Below are positions 1-10,746 of a stretch of DNA of 64,000 bases, in pieces. The notes under the pieces were generated by a model that had not been told where the DNA came from, did not search any database, and worked only from the letters and a program-made list of their open reading frames with translations. A program made the position numbers and the translations under genes. The stretch is taken from NCBI GenBank assembly GCA_030549175.1, contig JAUKUA010000008.1, positions 682,001 to 746,000 of the forward strand, given 5' to 3'. The DNA is from Lasiosphaeris hirsuta (taxonomy: Eukaryota > Ascomycota > Sordariomycetes > Sordariales > Lasiosphaeriaceae). How positions within the stretch are numbered: the first letter of the stretch is position 1; each line of letters starts with the position of its first letter.

Positions 1-140
1 AGCAGCCCGTACATAAGCCATACCACTGCAAGGCCCACACGCTAATTACCCACCACTTGCAAGGCCGGCCCATATGCCAATTGCCTTACCGCTTGCAGGG
101 CCGGCCTGCGATTCAATTGCCAACTATTTGCAAGGCCGGC
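1..140. repeat. Imperfect tandem minisatellite (about 38-bp period)
   Basis: Four degenerate copies of a unit carrying CTTGCAAGGCCGGCC, separated by an AATTGCC-like spacer, run to about position 140. The copies differ at several bases, so the array is old. It may extend beyond the left edge of the window. No function is visible. Confidence 0.6.
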
Positions 141-547
141 AGGGGTGCTAGAGGTGCCAGATGAGGATAGTTATCGTGTTAATAGGCCTTTGATTATGTA
201 TTGGATCAGTTTGAGCGATTTAAATCGCTGCGATGGTGTTGAACTGACTGTTCAATTGAATGCAATTGACTGCGATGGAGTGCGACCGCTACGAGGCGTG
301 CGACCGTGTGTGTGCAGCCAATGGCAGCCCTGCAGTGGTGTGGCTCAAAGGCGGTATGTGAAAAAAGCGGGTACGGAGGATGTATACAGTAGGTTGTAAC
401 ATTCTCTACGGTACGGCGTTACGTGCACATTTAATAAGGGCGGCTTCCCCCACACTGAATGTAGCTGGTTACCTACCTACCTATCATTTTCTGCAATCTT
501 GAAGAGCTGCTCTCCTCGCAGAATTGAATCATTTCGCGTTTTGATGC
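141..547. other. Intergenic, nothing recognised
   Basis: I see no convincing coding pattern. A short ACCTACCTACCTA microsatellite lies near 471-483. Confidence 0.5.
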
Positions 548-1069
548 ATGCTGAACCAGTTGCCTCAGCATAATCTCCAGCTTGGAAAGTATTGTCCTCA
601 AAATGCGAAAAGACGGCCTTCAACTGGGACCTCTGGAATCTCCGGGCGGCCCAGATACAGCGGTTCTACCACGCCAAGTCGGGAAACCCTCATCGGAACA
701 TTATCAAGCCCCTTTGACTTGGATCGCGCCGCCGCGCTTCCGCCCGAATTCAAGTACAAGGCAAAGCCAAATGAAGATGCTTGGCCCAAGGTGTGGGGCA
801 CTAAGGGCAGTAGTCTTCAGGGTGTTCTCAGCCGCCCAGAGTGGCGAAAAGGGCGCTCCCCGCCTGACTCCGGTACCGCATTGGCAACGGGGGCATCGAC
901 TTCTGGCAACAAAAGACCCAGGGGAACACAGGCACCAAGTTCGGCCCCCGCCCAACACGGCCGTGTTGCCAAAGTTGAGGATGCGATTTACAACGAGGAT
1001 GGATTTTTGATTTGTTCTGACAGCGAGGAGCAGAGTCATCGCAATGACAAGGGGAAAGCCGTTATATAA
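548..1069 (+). CDS. Hypothetical protein, 173 aa
   Basis: An uninterrupted frame with fungal-like composition. It has a Ser/Thr/Pro-rich N-terminal half, a central block containing PEFKYKAKPNEDAWPKVWG, a basic segment (NKRPRG), and an acidic tail (YNEDGFLICSDSEE). The ordered C-terminal part suggests a real gene. The ATG is arbitrary: the true start could be upstream through an intron. I recognise no family, catalytic motif, signal peptide or membrane segment. The basic patch followed by an acidic tail would fit a nuclear protein, but that is only a guess. Confidence 0.3.
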   Translation: MLNQLPQHNLQLGKYCPQNAKRRPSTGTSGISGRPRYSGSTTPSRETLIGTLSSPFDLDRAAALPPEFKYKAKPNEDAWPKVWGTKGSSLQGVLSRPEWRKGRSPPDSGTALATGASTSGNKRPRGTQAPSSAPAQHGRVAKVEDAIYNEDGFLICSDSEEQSHRNDKGKAVI

Positions 1070-1897
1070 AGAGGGGCTTTGCTTTGAGGTATGGAAACTC
1101 GACACACGCGAATGAGCAGGTTATGTGGGGAAATCCCTTGAAAACTTTATAAGATGTTGACTACCTACCTACCTACCTACCGAGGTACGGAACCTACCTA
1201 GGCCCACCAATTTCAAGGTAGTATCCACATGACTGAGTGAAATACTCTCCCAGCAAAAGAATCCAAGGCCAGGACCAATAATTTTATCTTGGTAAGATCA
1301 TACATGCCTTACTTGGTGCTTATGTTTTGACAACTTGAAGCCTAACCCTGCCGCTCTTCCGCTCCCCTGCTTGCAGACATTGAGACCTCACAGGACCCAG
1401 TGTACTGCGATCTGGACCGCATATACTTCGACTAACTTCTGCCGACTCAACGGCTATCATGCAATTCAAGCCAAATTGGTCATTGGAGTCGCACGCAGTC
1501 AGTTGCACGCTGGTGAACCCCAGCCTGAGGGTCAAAGTGGTGAGCTTTGAAAGGATCTATAAGGTTTTGGGCTTGGAGATATGGCGATTGTTAGGATGCA
1601 GAGCATGCGGGAGAGAGAGGGAGAAAGTTGTGCACATAGATGCATTCGGAATAGCAAAATCATGGCGTTGGATCAATTCCAAACTGAGTAAAGCTCCCTT
1701 AGGTTGTGATCTGTAGATTGTATGTACACATGTACCTATCCCCAATGGAAATCACCCTTTGGAAACGCCCTCAAGCTCGCACCTTTGACGCTCCCGCCGC
1801 TCTTTCAAAATTGGTGACTACTGTGCACTACCCCAGCATGGGGCGCCCAGCATGGGGTGCACCACAATGAGCTGGACAAGGGCCAGTGTTGAGGAAT
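1070..1897. other. Intergenic with CTAC microsatellite
   Basis: A (CTAC)n tract with a degenerate echo lies at about 1159-1200. Frames in this stretch are short and overlap on both strands without a coding signature. No RNA gene was recognised. Confidence 0.4.
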
Positions 1898-2512
1898 TCA
1901 GCGACCAGTGGTGGAGGAGGCATTTTGTTGGAGATCATACTCTAGGCGCAAACGCCGGTCCAGCTCATCATCGATGGCACACAATTGCTCGAGGAGGATA
2001 TGTCGTTTTGCCTCCATGACGGCTTCTCTCTGCCTCAAGATGGGACCTTGTTCCGCAGATGAGACAAGACCTCCATCCCGAGTCCAAGCAAGAAAATTTT
2101 GGTATCAATTAATGCCGGTGAGGGAGCTGGCTGTTGGCCCTTGGATCTGGAAGGCGGGAGTCGCACTGATTGCGGTGGAGTTGGTGGTCTGGGGGGGGTG
2201 AGGAGAGACGTGAGGCCCTGCGTGCAGTGCGCTGATCTGGGGCGACGGTGGGGGAGGAGGGGACTCGGATTTGCTGAAAATAGTGCCAAAGGAGGGCAGA
2301 TCAGAGGATGGGGGTGTATGAGAGGGGTTAGCCGAATGAGACGATAGGTCAAGGTTGGAAGCCGCCGAGGGGGGGGCACGGTAGAGAGAAGAAGCCAGTT
2401 GGGATACTGCGGAAGGTGCAGGAGGTTGAGAAGGCGGTGGGCCAGCCTCAGGCTTGGTCATGGCCGCTAGGAGCTCATGCCCGTACTTCCTCAGTAAATG
2501 TCTCTCCGTCAC
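1898..2512 (-). CDS. Hypothetical Pro/Ser-rich protein with C-terminal helix, partial model
   Basis: On the minus strand, a Pro/Ser-rich stretch beginning TERHLLRKYGHELLAAMTKPEAG is followed, after an in-frame TGA near 2106 that an intron probably removes, by a charged helical segment. The helix (AVMEAKRHILLEQLCAIDDELDRRL) is described here by its pattern: regularly spaced Leu/Ile with Glu/Arg, as in a coiled coil. It ends in a stop at 1898. Upstream, TTTCACCAG just before 2512 looks like a 3' splice site, so the first exon is missing from this model. It is transcribed away from the gene starting at 2716. Family unknown. Confidence 0.35.
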
Positions 2513-2715
2513 AGTCGGGGCTGGTGAAACCCTGAGCCCAACGACCAGAGACCGTCTTCAAGGGGTGATACAGAAACAAAGAAAACCTCAGGATCCGTGC
2601 GTCCGCGCCCCGTGTAGCAAACTGTGTGCATATAAGGAGGCCTATTCTTCTCATTTCGATGCAATATTTCTTCCCCAACAAAAAACAACACTCTCAAAGG
2701 TTTCTGTCACCCAAA

Positions 2716-4201
2716 ATGTCGTCTCCAGCGCCGGACACACCACCTTCACAAGGCCAATCTCCGGCTCGGCAAGCTGGTACGTATCACGGCGGGGCCGGCA
2801 ACGGCGGCGACGAACCTAACGGCCTACCAAGTTCAGCAGCTACGACCATGTACTCTGCGCAGGCAGTCATCAAGGCACTGGCAACTGTCTGGCAGCTTTT
2901 CTGTTGGCTGCTAGGAGTCGCGTGGCGCCTAGGACGCAGCGGGGTACTGTGGCACCTTGTTGGCAAGATGAAGGATGGGGTGCAGTGGGCAGGCAGCACC
3001 TCGGCGGGTTGGGGGTTTGCCGGCATGCTGTTTCGGAAGATTCCCATTTCGGGTCTGGCGTCTGTCTTGTCCACGGTGCTGGCCGTGTCTCCAAATGCAA
3101 TGGCTGGTGCCCTCTTGCTTACCGCTGCTGTGCCATCAGCACATTGGGCCGCGGGAGCAGCAGGCACGGCAGTCCCGGCAGCCCGCTGGGGGTTTTGCAC
3201 GTACGCCCCCCGGGTTGGCGCCGGATGGGTGACGGACTGGGCCGACTGCACCGGCATGCACAGTGCCAGCAACGCCAGCATCAGCGGCACTGCAAACACG
3301 GGCCGAACTCTGCCCTCGGAGCGCTTTCCCATCGTCACGCTGGACCTGATGGTCCTTGGTTTCGACACAGCAATGCGCATGGCTGCCGATGCGGCCGAAG
3401 TCATCGTCAGGGATATGAAAAAGCGCAGGACTCACCCCCTTGAGGACCAGATCAGAGCCGACTTTTCAGCGGCGAGGGCCAGGATCAGCACGCTTGATAA
3501 AGCAACGCGGAACCTAACCACCAGGCTGAAACATGACCAGCTTGCTCTTGTTGAGCTGCTGGACGAGATGGCGCTGTTTCCGGCGGAGGCGACGCATCCT
3601 AGCCAGACTCCCGGGCGGGATGTGCGGGACCTGTCTGATAATATCGAATCGAATCCTCCTAGCCTCGCGTGTTTTATCGGACGCCGAAGCTAACAGGAAG
3701 CATCTCCTCTCTGGGGCGCTCAGCCACAAAATTATTAAAGAGGCGCTTCGATTTGGCTTCAATTTCCTTCAGAAGCCGGTTATCACTGGAAAATGGTAAC
3801 AATCACGCGACAAAAAGGTAAGGAGCGCGAGGCAGAGGAGGAAGACGCTGCGGGATGAGGCCAAAGAGGACCAGACCAATATCGCCCAGTATCTGGAGGT
3901 CATCGTGAAGGCCGAGAATACTAGTATGGCCGGGGAGCAGAGCCTCGTGCTGGCCAAGTTGTCCGTAATTCAAGCGACCCTACTTACTATCTACGGCCAG
4001 GCTGTGGGGCTGAACAGGAAGCTCGATGCCGACGAGAAGGCCCTCGCCAATCTCAATGAACGCCTGGTTGTGTTGAAGGGCGAGGTCGTGGCCTGGCCTA
4101 CCACCGTCTCGCACGATATGATTAAAATTGCCGAGAGGAAGTTGGTTACCATTGTCGAGGTTTATTTGCAGTCAGTTGCCGACAGATACGCCTCAAAGTG
4201 A
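2716..4201 (+). CDS. Hypothetical membrane protein with coiled coils, at least two introns
   Basis: ATG at 2716 (context CCAAAATG) opens a frame with a Pro/Ser-rich start and hydrophobic segments around residues 55-80 and 110-150 (Ala/Val/Leu-rich). A helical region with heptad-like spacing follows (DKATRNLTTRLKHDQLALVELLDEM). The frame must then change. A good 3' splice site (GCTAACAG) ends at 3696, and the frame after it continues as NRKHLLSGALSHKIIKEALRFG. A TAA at 3797 needs a second short intron or marks damage. The last part (to 4201) is again a helix containing LDADEKALANLNERLVVLKGE. I recognise no family. The neighbour at 4860-6782 has the same plan (membrane segment, then helices), so they may be distant relatives. 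Confidence 0.45.
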
Positions 4202-4859
4202 GGTAGGTATCTTGGGTAACCTTACCTGCAGGTACCAAAAACTCAATGGCGGTGATGGCAGGGTAGCTCCAACTCGTTTTTGCTTGGCGGGGAGGCGGGG
4301 AGGCAGGGCTGGGCCGAGTTGGAGAAGTTGGCGGGATTGGGCAAGGTGGAGTTGGAGAAGCTTGGCAGGAAGAGGAACCCAGGAAAGCCGGCCGTGGGCT
4401 CAATACCAACCATATCTCAGCGAGTTGCTTTGAGATGGCAGGCAGCACCACGGGCAGCACCATCTCCCATTCCTGGCGCTAAGTGCAGCAACATGGCAAC
4501 ATGGCGAAGAATCTCCATCTAGATCAATAAAATCGAGTTCCCATCTGCCAAGGAAGGGGGGTCCGCCGCGCATTCATGGAGGGCCACAGCCAGTATCACC
4601 GGCCTCGTCCGCACTATCTTGGTCGTAAGAATGCCCCAGCGTGGGCCGCACGCACACCATGGAGCATGGCGTCGCGATTTTCTTTGTTTGCATTCCGGAC
4701 CACAACCTGAAGGGACTCTGCAAAACAAACACGCGAAACGTGTCTACCACATCTCATTTTCCCTCCTTCTCTTCTCTCTTTCTCTCTCGTTCCATCGCCC
4801 TCGCACGCCCTCGCACCGCCGCACACACCACCGCACACGCAAGCAGAACCACAACCATA
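4202..4859. promoter_or_regulatory. Intergenic region and likely promoter of the 4860 gene
   Basis: A pyrimidine-rich tract (CTCCTTCTCTTCTCTCTTTC and neighbours, about 4760-4800) lies directly upstream of the proposed start ACAACCATAATG at 4860. CT-rich tracts of this kind often precede transcription starts in filamentous fungi. No TATA box stands out. Confidence 0.4.
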
Positions 4860-6782
4860 ATGCCTGCGTAGCTTCGACCTCGCGGGTATCGCTCCGTCGC
4901 GCCGGCAAGCGCGCCAACGAGCGCGACAACGGGCGCAACAACAGGCGCAACATCCCCAAACCGCCCTCGACACCGCCTCGGGCGCTACGCCATCCCTCGC
5001 GCCATCCCCCACGCTTCGCTATCTCCTCCCCCGTTTCCCCGGCCGCCGTCACATTCACCTGACCCAACAACGCCCAGCTCTGCACTGTCGACTCCATCCC
5101 CTCTTCCTCGCCCGACCGCCGTCGACTCGCAATCGCCGAGCGCATCCGAGCCCAACTCAGACCCGCCCTCGACACCCACCAACCCCGCCCACAATGCCAC
5201 GGCCATGAGATGCTTTCTGGGACTGAGCGTGCTTCTGCCCGGTCAGGCTAGGCCTCAGGATATTGAGCTCTGCTTCGATCCGACTTGGCTTGCCTCTGTT
5301 GATCTTGTGGCTGTGAGCTTCATCGAGCAAGGGCAGATTGTCGTCGGCCCGTCTCGCGCCCAGGAAATGGAGCCTGGCCATGATACCGACAGTGCCGTTC
5401 CGATCCTTGGTGCAAGATTCCATCCCATCGATACCACCAGCATGATACAACTCACCCAGACCAGGGCGGTACCGAGACATGGACCTACGCTCTGGCCATG
5501 GCCTGGGTGGAAGATTGCCGGTGCTGCCATGGCTATTATTCAGGTGGCCATTATCACCTGCACAGCAGCCTTGGTCCTGCGACTCTATGCTGCATCGCCC
5601 GGCGACACGGTTGCCCCCCAGTCTTGCGACATCAGCATCAGTTCTCCTATCAGCGCCGCTGCAGCCAGCTACGTCGACGCTTTACTTCCATTTCGCGAGC
5701 CGCTGTTCGCGTCCAGCCCCGAAGGGAAACCTCTCGATCCGTCCTATAGCTACTCTGCCATCTCCGAAATGGGCTACGCATGACTCGTTTATGCGCCTCC
5801 TCCATACATGTTGGTGACCGTCCCGATCTCGAAGATTCATGCACCAAGTTTCGAGACGCCGAAACAAAGGCACGAGAAGTGAGTTGGCCCGGGATCTCTC
5901 ACGGAGAAGTCGAGAAATTCATCACCACCCTCCGTGAGGTCTCTGCCAGCCTCGATGAACTCGACGACTTCCGCACCGACCATGATATTACGCTGCATCC
6001 GAGCCCCGAAAGAGGCGTAACGCCTGATCACAACCAGCTGGTGGTTTGGAACATTGCGACCGCAGGCGTCCTCTTGAGGCCTGTTGACAGGTTGCTCCGG
6101 CTCTACCAGGAAACCCTGCTCCTCTTCCGACAGCTCGAATTCTGTTTGCGGGAGATGACAACTCATTCTAGACACATTATCGACGTTTTTGAGTACGAGA
6201 TGAGCAAGAAAGCATTCAAGAAAGAGTTAGTACAGTCGTCCCATTCTCCACAAAAAGGCCTAGTACCTGACTAATCCTATCAGGCCCATCGCCAACATCA
6301 AAGCTACCATTCATTTCCTCACATCTAATCTCCTCCCCTTTGCTAACCAAGTCCTGAAGCTTCTTGAGAGCAGCATAACAGGACTTGAAGGTACGGTTCT
6401 GGAGCTGCGGGGCTTCAATGTTACAATAAACAACATTCACAATGCTGAGCTACGAGGTATGGCTAGAGTTCGAGACGAGTACGGCCAGGTGTATGGATTC
6501 AGAGTATTGCGTCCTTCGCTGGCCCAGTCTCTCGTCGCTTCCCTCCGCCAGTTCTCAGCGGCAATTGGGCTTCAGGCGATGCCACAACCTCTTCAAGTTT
6601 GCACGTTCGAGGATGTTTTTGAGGCCCGCCTTGACATTGAAAAGGCCCTTGACGCACTCGATAGAAGACTTGCGGATGCAGAAAGAAAATATCGTGAGCA
6701 CGTGGCTAAGAAGCATGAACAGACGCTGACTTCTGAGGAGTTCAGTCCACAGCGCCCGACTCGGCGAGTTTGGTTGGCATAG
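4860..6782 (+). CDS. Hypothetical single-pass membrane protein with C-terminal coiled coils
   Basis: Proposed ATG at 4860, then a 42-nt intron (4868-4909) that restores a Ser/Thr/Pro/Ala-rich frame (AAPTSATTGATTGATS) running into the frame opened by the internal ATG at 5205. If that small intron is wrong, 5205 is the fallback start. One transmembrane helix is encoded near 5515-5600 (IAGAAMAIIQVAIITCTAAL). After a frame change near 5780 (intron not resolved), helical sequence follows. A clear intron (GTTAGT...CTATCAG) lies at about 6226-6283, and the protein ends with LDALDRRLADAERKYREHV near 6650-6710, a strong coiled coil. No catalytic motif seen; function unknown. Confidence 0.5.
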
Positions 6783-7302
6783 AATTGACAAGTATCTTAG
6801 GCCTTGGCAACTACCTTTCGTAACCACCCATGTACCCTATTGTTAGCCTAGGTAGTTTAGTGATTTTCTTGGTGTGTTTCCACTGTAAGACTTTAAGAAG
6901 GCTTTTTGATGATTCCGCTTACACCTCCGTTCTCGTGACTTCCAGGTGTTTTTTCGAAGACTAGGTACATATGGCCGTTGGGGGGTTTTTCCACACGCAT
7001 CACAGATTGTAGAAGTTTGCAGAATCCAGGAATTTGAGTGCTTAAATTCTATTTTGTGAGTTCAAGACTAAGATTCAATGGATTATATCTCACCCGCATT
7101 AAGAATCCAAGCTATGAGACATGGTTTAAGTCAAGGGACAGGAAAGGTTTTGTAGACATCTTTTAAACCGCTGGGACGGGCACAGATTTTAGTTGACGGG
7201 GTCTAGGTATCAAAAGGGAACCGCCCCCAAGAAGCATCCTAAGATGTAGGTTTCTCTGCGTCCTGCTGAATAAATAGACTAAGACGACCGAGATAGTATT
7301 CC
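6783..7302. other. Intergenic, nothing recognised
   Basis: No coding pattern. This is the start of a stretch running to about 9504 without any open frame of 60 codons or more on either strand. Confidence 0.5.
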
Positions 7303-7515
7303 TGTCACATACCTGCCGTGGATGTAGCACAGGGCTTTAGCGCAGCCATAGCTGTGACTAGGAGCTCCCGCTCTCACAAAAGAACCCACGCTCTTTGTAA
7401 AGAGCTTAGCTCTTAAGTAGAGCCCTCTCTCTTTTATGTATATTTAGTATTTACACACCTACTTTCTTATTTAAAGTATACTTAATATAATATAGTATTC
7501 TTTCTATTACTCTAC
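7303..7515 (+). mobile_element. Mutated Ty1/copia-type LTR (copy A)
   Basis: Starts TGTCACATACC and aligns over its whole length with the reverse complement of 34563-34778 (copy B). Shared blocks include GATGTAGCACAG versus GGTGTAGCACAG, and the GGAGCTCC core. Toward the 3' end copy A is very AT-rich and most differences are C-to-T or G-to-A: CTGGAGCATACTCAATTC in B reads as TTTAAAGTATACTTAATA in A. Just beyond the end, TTAGAAGTGATAGAG corresponds to TTGGTGTCAGATG in B, the expected place of a primer-binding site. This looks like repeat-induced point mutation of an LTR. Confidence 0.75.
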
Positions 7516-7599
7516 GTTAGAAGTGATAGAGTTATAAATCTAGTATTTTAAATATTACCCTTTTGAGAAAAAGAAAACCTTCTACCAAAAATAAGATGA

Positions 7600-7834
7600 T
7601 TCTGACACTTTTAGAGTGGAGTAATCAAAGGAGGTGGTGGAAGCAATGGTGGTGAAGTGGAGTCATAATAATAGGTGGAAGAAAGAGTGCTGTGAAGTAC
7701 ATGATTCATTTTAATCTATCTGGGGAGCACAGAAGTATATATAGAGCTTTTGAGCTTTTGCAGTATGCCTTGCGTGGAGCTAGTGCTTATGCACAGCCTT
7801 GATGTAGTTTACAGTGGTTGTTACATCCCCCCTT
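7600..7834 (-). mobile_element. Probable second LTR with polypurine tract, minus orientation
   Basis: Read on the minus strand, AAGGGGGG (7834-7827) is followed by A and then TGTAACAACCACTG. This is the arrangement of a polypurine tract immediately before a 3' LTR that begins with TG. The stretch down to about 7600 has LTR-like composition, including CTCTATATATAC. The far boundary is not clear and no partner LTR was identified. Confidence 0.45.
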
Positions 7835-9504
7835 AAGGTAGGTAGTAGTTACTTAGAGTATTATCTAGCTTACTCAAACCACTGCTATATAGTTATAAAG
7901 CTCTATATAAATTATGATTTTCAACCTGTTGTTTAGCTTATAGCCTTTATAGGAGTTTCAACCCATTAGGAATTTCAACCCATTAGGAATTTCAACCTTT
8001 TGTTAGTATCACACTGGTGGACTCACCTAAGGTCAACAGGATGGATCACCTCCTTGACCTGGGTCTACCGTGATAGCTACAACGGTGGCCACATCGTAGC
8101 TTAACCTGTTGGACACGCACATACACCACAATCAGGGCGTGCCCAGGAACCCCCCGGCCTACACGTAGGTCGATGGGTCCTCGGCCTAGGCCGGGATCCC
8201 AAACACTACTCACAAGTCGAGCCGGCCTACCACAAAGGCCTAGCTCACAAGCGGTAGCGTTACCAGACCCTAGGGCTGGCTTATGTAGCTACACAACCTC
8301 AGCATCGTGGTCGGGGGCTATACTAGCCAGCTAAGAGACCTACACGATGTTTCAGTAGGATTTCCAATGACAAGCCTGCTAGTTAATGTAGTGGTTCCAA
8401 GTAGACAACCTAAACCCCGATGTTCTCTAGAGTCTAGCCTCAGTAGTAACAAGTGGCTATAGCCAAGCCTAACTAAGTCCTAAAGAGTTATAAAGGGAAC
8501 CGTCGTCATTCGTCGTAAGTACTAAGGACGTAAAGAATCCTCCGAGGTTGTAGGTACCATACCATCGGAGTTAGTACTAATACCGGCCGTGGACTACCAA
8601 AGGAAAGGCTAGTAATACTTGGTAGGAACATTGATTAGTAGGATGTGAGAGACGGGTAGCTAAGGCCCTAGGCCGGTAAAGCGGCTAAGGAAGGATCTGT
8701 ATATATCTCGGTATTTTCGTATATTATATATAGCCTCCATAAAAGAGACGAGGGCCCTACAACGGATCCTTGAAAGAAAGAAGCACCCCAGTCCTTTTAG
8801 AAACAACCTAGAAAGATTATTAGTTAAATTTTCGTGAAGCTGAGGGGTAATATAACCTTTTAAACCCTTCTGTTTCTCATTGACTTACAACTACGAAGTA
8901 TCGTCTGTTACCTTTCTTATGATCGTTCCATCTCCCTACATCTACGTTCTCCCTCATAACTACTAGGACTTTGGGTTGCGAAGATCACCTCCCTCACTCT
9001 GTGTGAAAGCTCTGAGTCAGACCAACACCATTGCCGGCCTGGAGTAGACGGTTGAGTTGATCTAGATCATACCTCTATAGTTCGGTCATACCGAAGGTGA
9101 CACACCTTGTGATTGCCACACCCCAGCCTCGGCGACTGGCCTGTGTCACAGAAAGATATCTTTTACTTCAATTACAAAAGAGAATACCTAAGGGAGGTTT
9201 GCCGGAGTTAGCCTTCTACCGTATAACCCAGAGAGGGTAATATCTAAGCTGGATATATACATTTGGACTCTAACATCCCTAGCCTCAAGCCCAACCACAA
9301 TCCTACCTTAAGTCTCCCAAACGCTACATAACCCTCGACAGGCTACCTCACAGTCAACGTTTATTAAAACTCGGATCTCTAACCATCAGGGCAGCTCTCC
9401 AACCCCAATACTAACTACTGTGGATCGATTTGCCAAAAGTACGATAGCTATAATACACGAGGTGGCTCTTTTACGTTCGGAGGTTTCAGCACTATGAAAC
9501 GCCA
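7835..9504. mobile_element. Degenerate repetitive DNA, probably retrotransposon interior
   Basis: About 1.7 kb with stops in every frame on both strands. Short direct repeats occur (GGAATTTCAACC, twice near 7970-7997). Given the flanking LTR-like ends this is most likely the ruined interior of one or more elements, but I could not read a gag, integrase or reverse transcriptase motif in it. Confidence 0.4.
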
Positions 9505-9857
9505 ATGAGGGGCTTAGTAAGCGACGGAGAGCCAAAAAAACACGTGTGCGGCTTGGAGGGTCACTTACTGTACGAGAGGCACAGGATCTACTGGATCAGA
9601 GGGCTGTGGGCAAGCAGTTGGCCTAGGAAACACGACAAAATGGTGTTGGTACAAGGGGGGTCTCGGACGAAGATTCGGTGCTGTGGTATGTGCGGCAAGC
9701 CTGGCTATAATGCACGTACGTGCAAGGAGGCTGTAGAATCGTCTGATTCATCTGTTTCTGATTCAGTTATTATTATTTCCTAATGTTGTGGTCGTGTAAT
9801 TGAGGATAGCTGTGGTAGGTTGTGAAACGTGCGACACTCGCTTATCACGCACGTTAC
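9505..9857 (+). pseudogene. 3' fragment of a pogo-like DNA transposon
   Basis: A 92-codon frame ends with a degenerate zinc knuckle (CGMCGKPGYNARTC, with Tyr-Asn where His-Asn is usual) and an acidic Ser/Asp tail. That is the C-terminal signature of many fungal pogo/Fot-type transposases. The DDE catalytic part is missing, so this is a truncated remnant. Downstream of the stop, 9829-9857 carries GTGCGACACTCGCTTATCA plus flank, which also occurs in inverse orientation at 34158-34190 and probably represents an element end. Confidence 0.5.
9829..9857 (+). repeat. Dispersed repeat end, matches 34158-34190
   Basis: GTGCGACACTCGCTTATCA followed by CGCACGTTAC here; the reverse complement of 34158-34190 gives the same 19 bases followed by TGTATGTACGTTAC. 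The match marks two copies of one transposon family, probably a terminal inverted repeat. Confidence 0.6.
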
Positions 9858-9897
9858 ATGGTAATAAGAATTTAATCAGACAAGTCCAGCACTCCTT

Positions 9898-10746
9898 CTA
9901 TTGATCACAATGCCATTCAACTCCCATGTCAGAGGACACGTCATTCTCCATTATCATTAGCCACGCTTTGACTCCCTCTCCTGACTTTTTCATAGTACCT
10001 TGCCCATTCACCGTGCCCACCCCAACAGTGATCTCTTCTAGCAACCGGAAACCAAAGTGCTGGTATAATGTCACTACATCGAGTGATGTAGCTTCCAGCC
10101 AAACGCTCAACCTATCCTGCTTCGCCCTTGTGAGGTATGGGCGCACCACCGCTGTAATGGCACCTGGGACTTTGATTCCAGCTGGATTTCGCGCAAGAAA
10201 GTCAAGGTGGAAGTGCGGTAGGATGGCAAGGCCGTTGGTCTCGCTATTCTTCTTCGTGCCGATATACTTCATCTTTGCACGCTGGACGACCTCCTTCCAT
10301 TCACTTTTGATGGGTCCGTTTGAGTTAGCTTTGTCGTTTGAGACATTGCGATAGGCGTCTGACGTTGGAATTGTGTCGACTTCTTGAACGAATGGAAGTT
10401 CCCAGAGTGCAACCGCCGAAGCATCTGCGGCCTTGACTAGAATTCCATTTTTGGTGATGGACGACCGAATTGTTTTATCCACGTAGTTGAAGACTGTTTG
10501 GCCAGCCTCAGCGCTAAAGGCATTGGTACATGGCACTCTGTCGAATGCTGATGCTATCGTCAAAACGCATTTTGAAATGGCTACCTCGTCTGTCAACCGC
10601 ACAATCTGTGCCGTAGGGAAAGCCACTCTAGTATAGAACCGGGTAGTATTCATACTGAAAATAGGTGAGTTCAAAGATTTGGTATTGTAAATTTCCAAGG
10701 CACCACAGCTTAGAGAGGCCAAAATTGATGTAGATCGACGGGACAA
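9898..10746 (-). CDS. GNAT-family N-acetyltransferase, possible tailoring enzyme
   Basis: Predicted acyl-CoA-dependent acyltransferase of the GNAT fold. The likely start is the internal ATG at 10653 (MNTTRFYTRVAFPTAQIVRLT), since typical fungal members start with such an 'LT' strand, but the 31 upstream codons are open too. The C-terminal third shows the usual landmark WLEATSLDVVTLYQHFGFRLLEE, in which a substrate/CoA-proximal helix is followed by YxxxGF and a terminal strand. Preceding it, LDFLARNP and PGAITAVVRPYLTRAKQDRL fit the CoA-binding strand and loop in a diverged form. No introns are needed. It is the leftmost plausible member of the terpenoid cluster, convergent with the transposon remnant on its 3' side. 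It could acetylate a hydroxyl or amine on the product, or be an unrelated neighbour. Confidence 0.65.
   Translation of the reverse strand: MSRRSTSILASLSCGALEIYNTKSLNSPIFSMNTTRFYTRVAFPTAQIVRLTDEVAISKCVLTIASAFDRVPCTNAFSAEAGQTVFNYVDKTIRSSITKNGILVKAADASAVALWELPFVQEVDTIPTSDAYRNVSNDKANSNGPIKSEWKEVVQRAKMKYIGTKKNSETNGLAILPHFHLDFLARNPAGIKVPGAITAVVRPYLTRAKQDRLSVWLEATSLDVVTLYQHFGFRLLEEITVGVGTVNGQGTMKKSGEGVKAWLMIMENDVSSDMGVEWHCDQ

Noticed and set aside
2784..3435. Minus-strand frames of 99-206 codons opposite the 2716 gene
   Set aside because: GC-rich antisense shadows; composition is skewed to Ala/Pro/Arg and no domain is seen.
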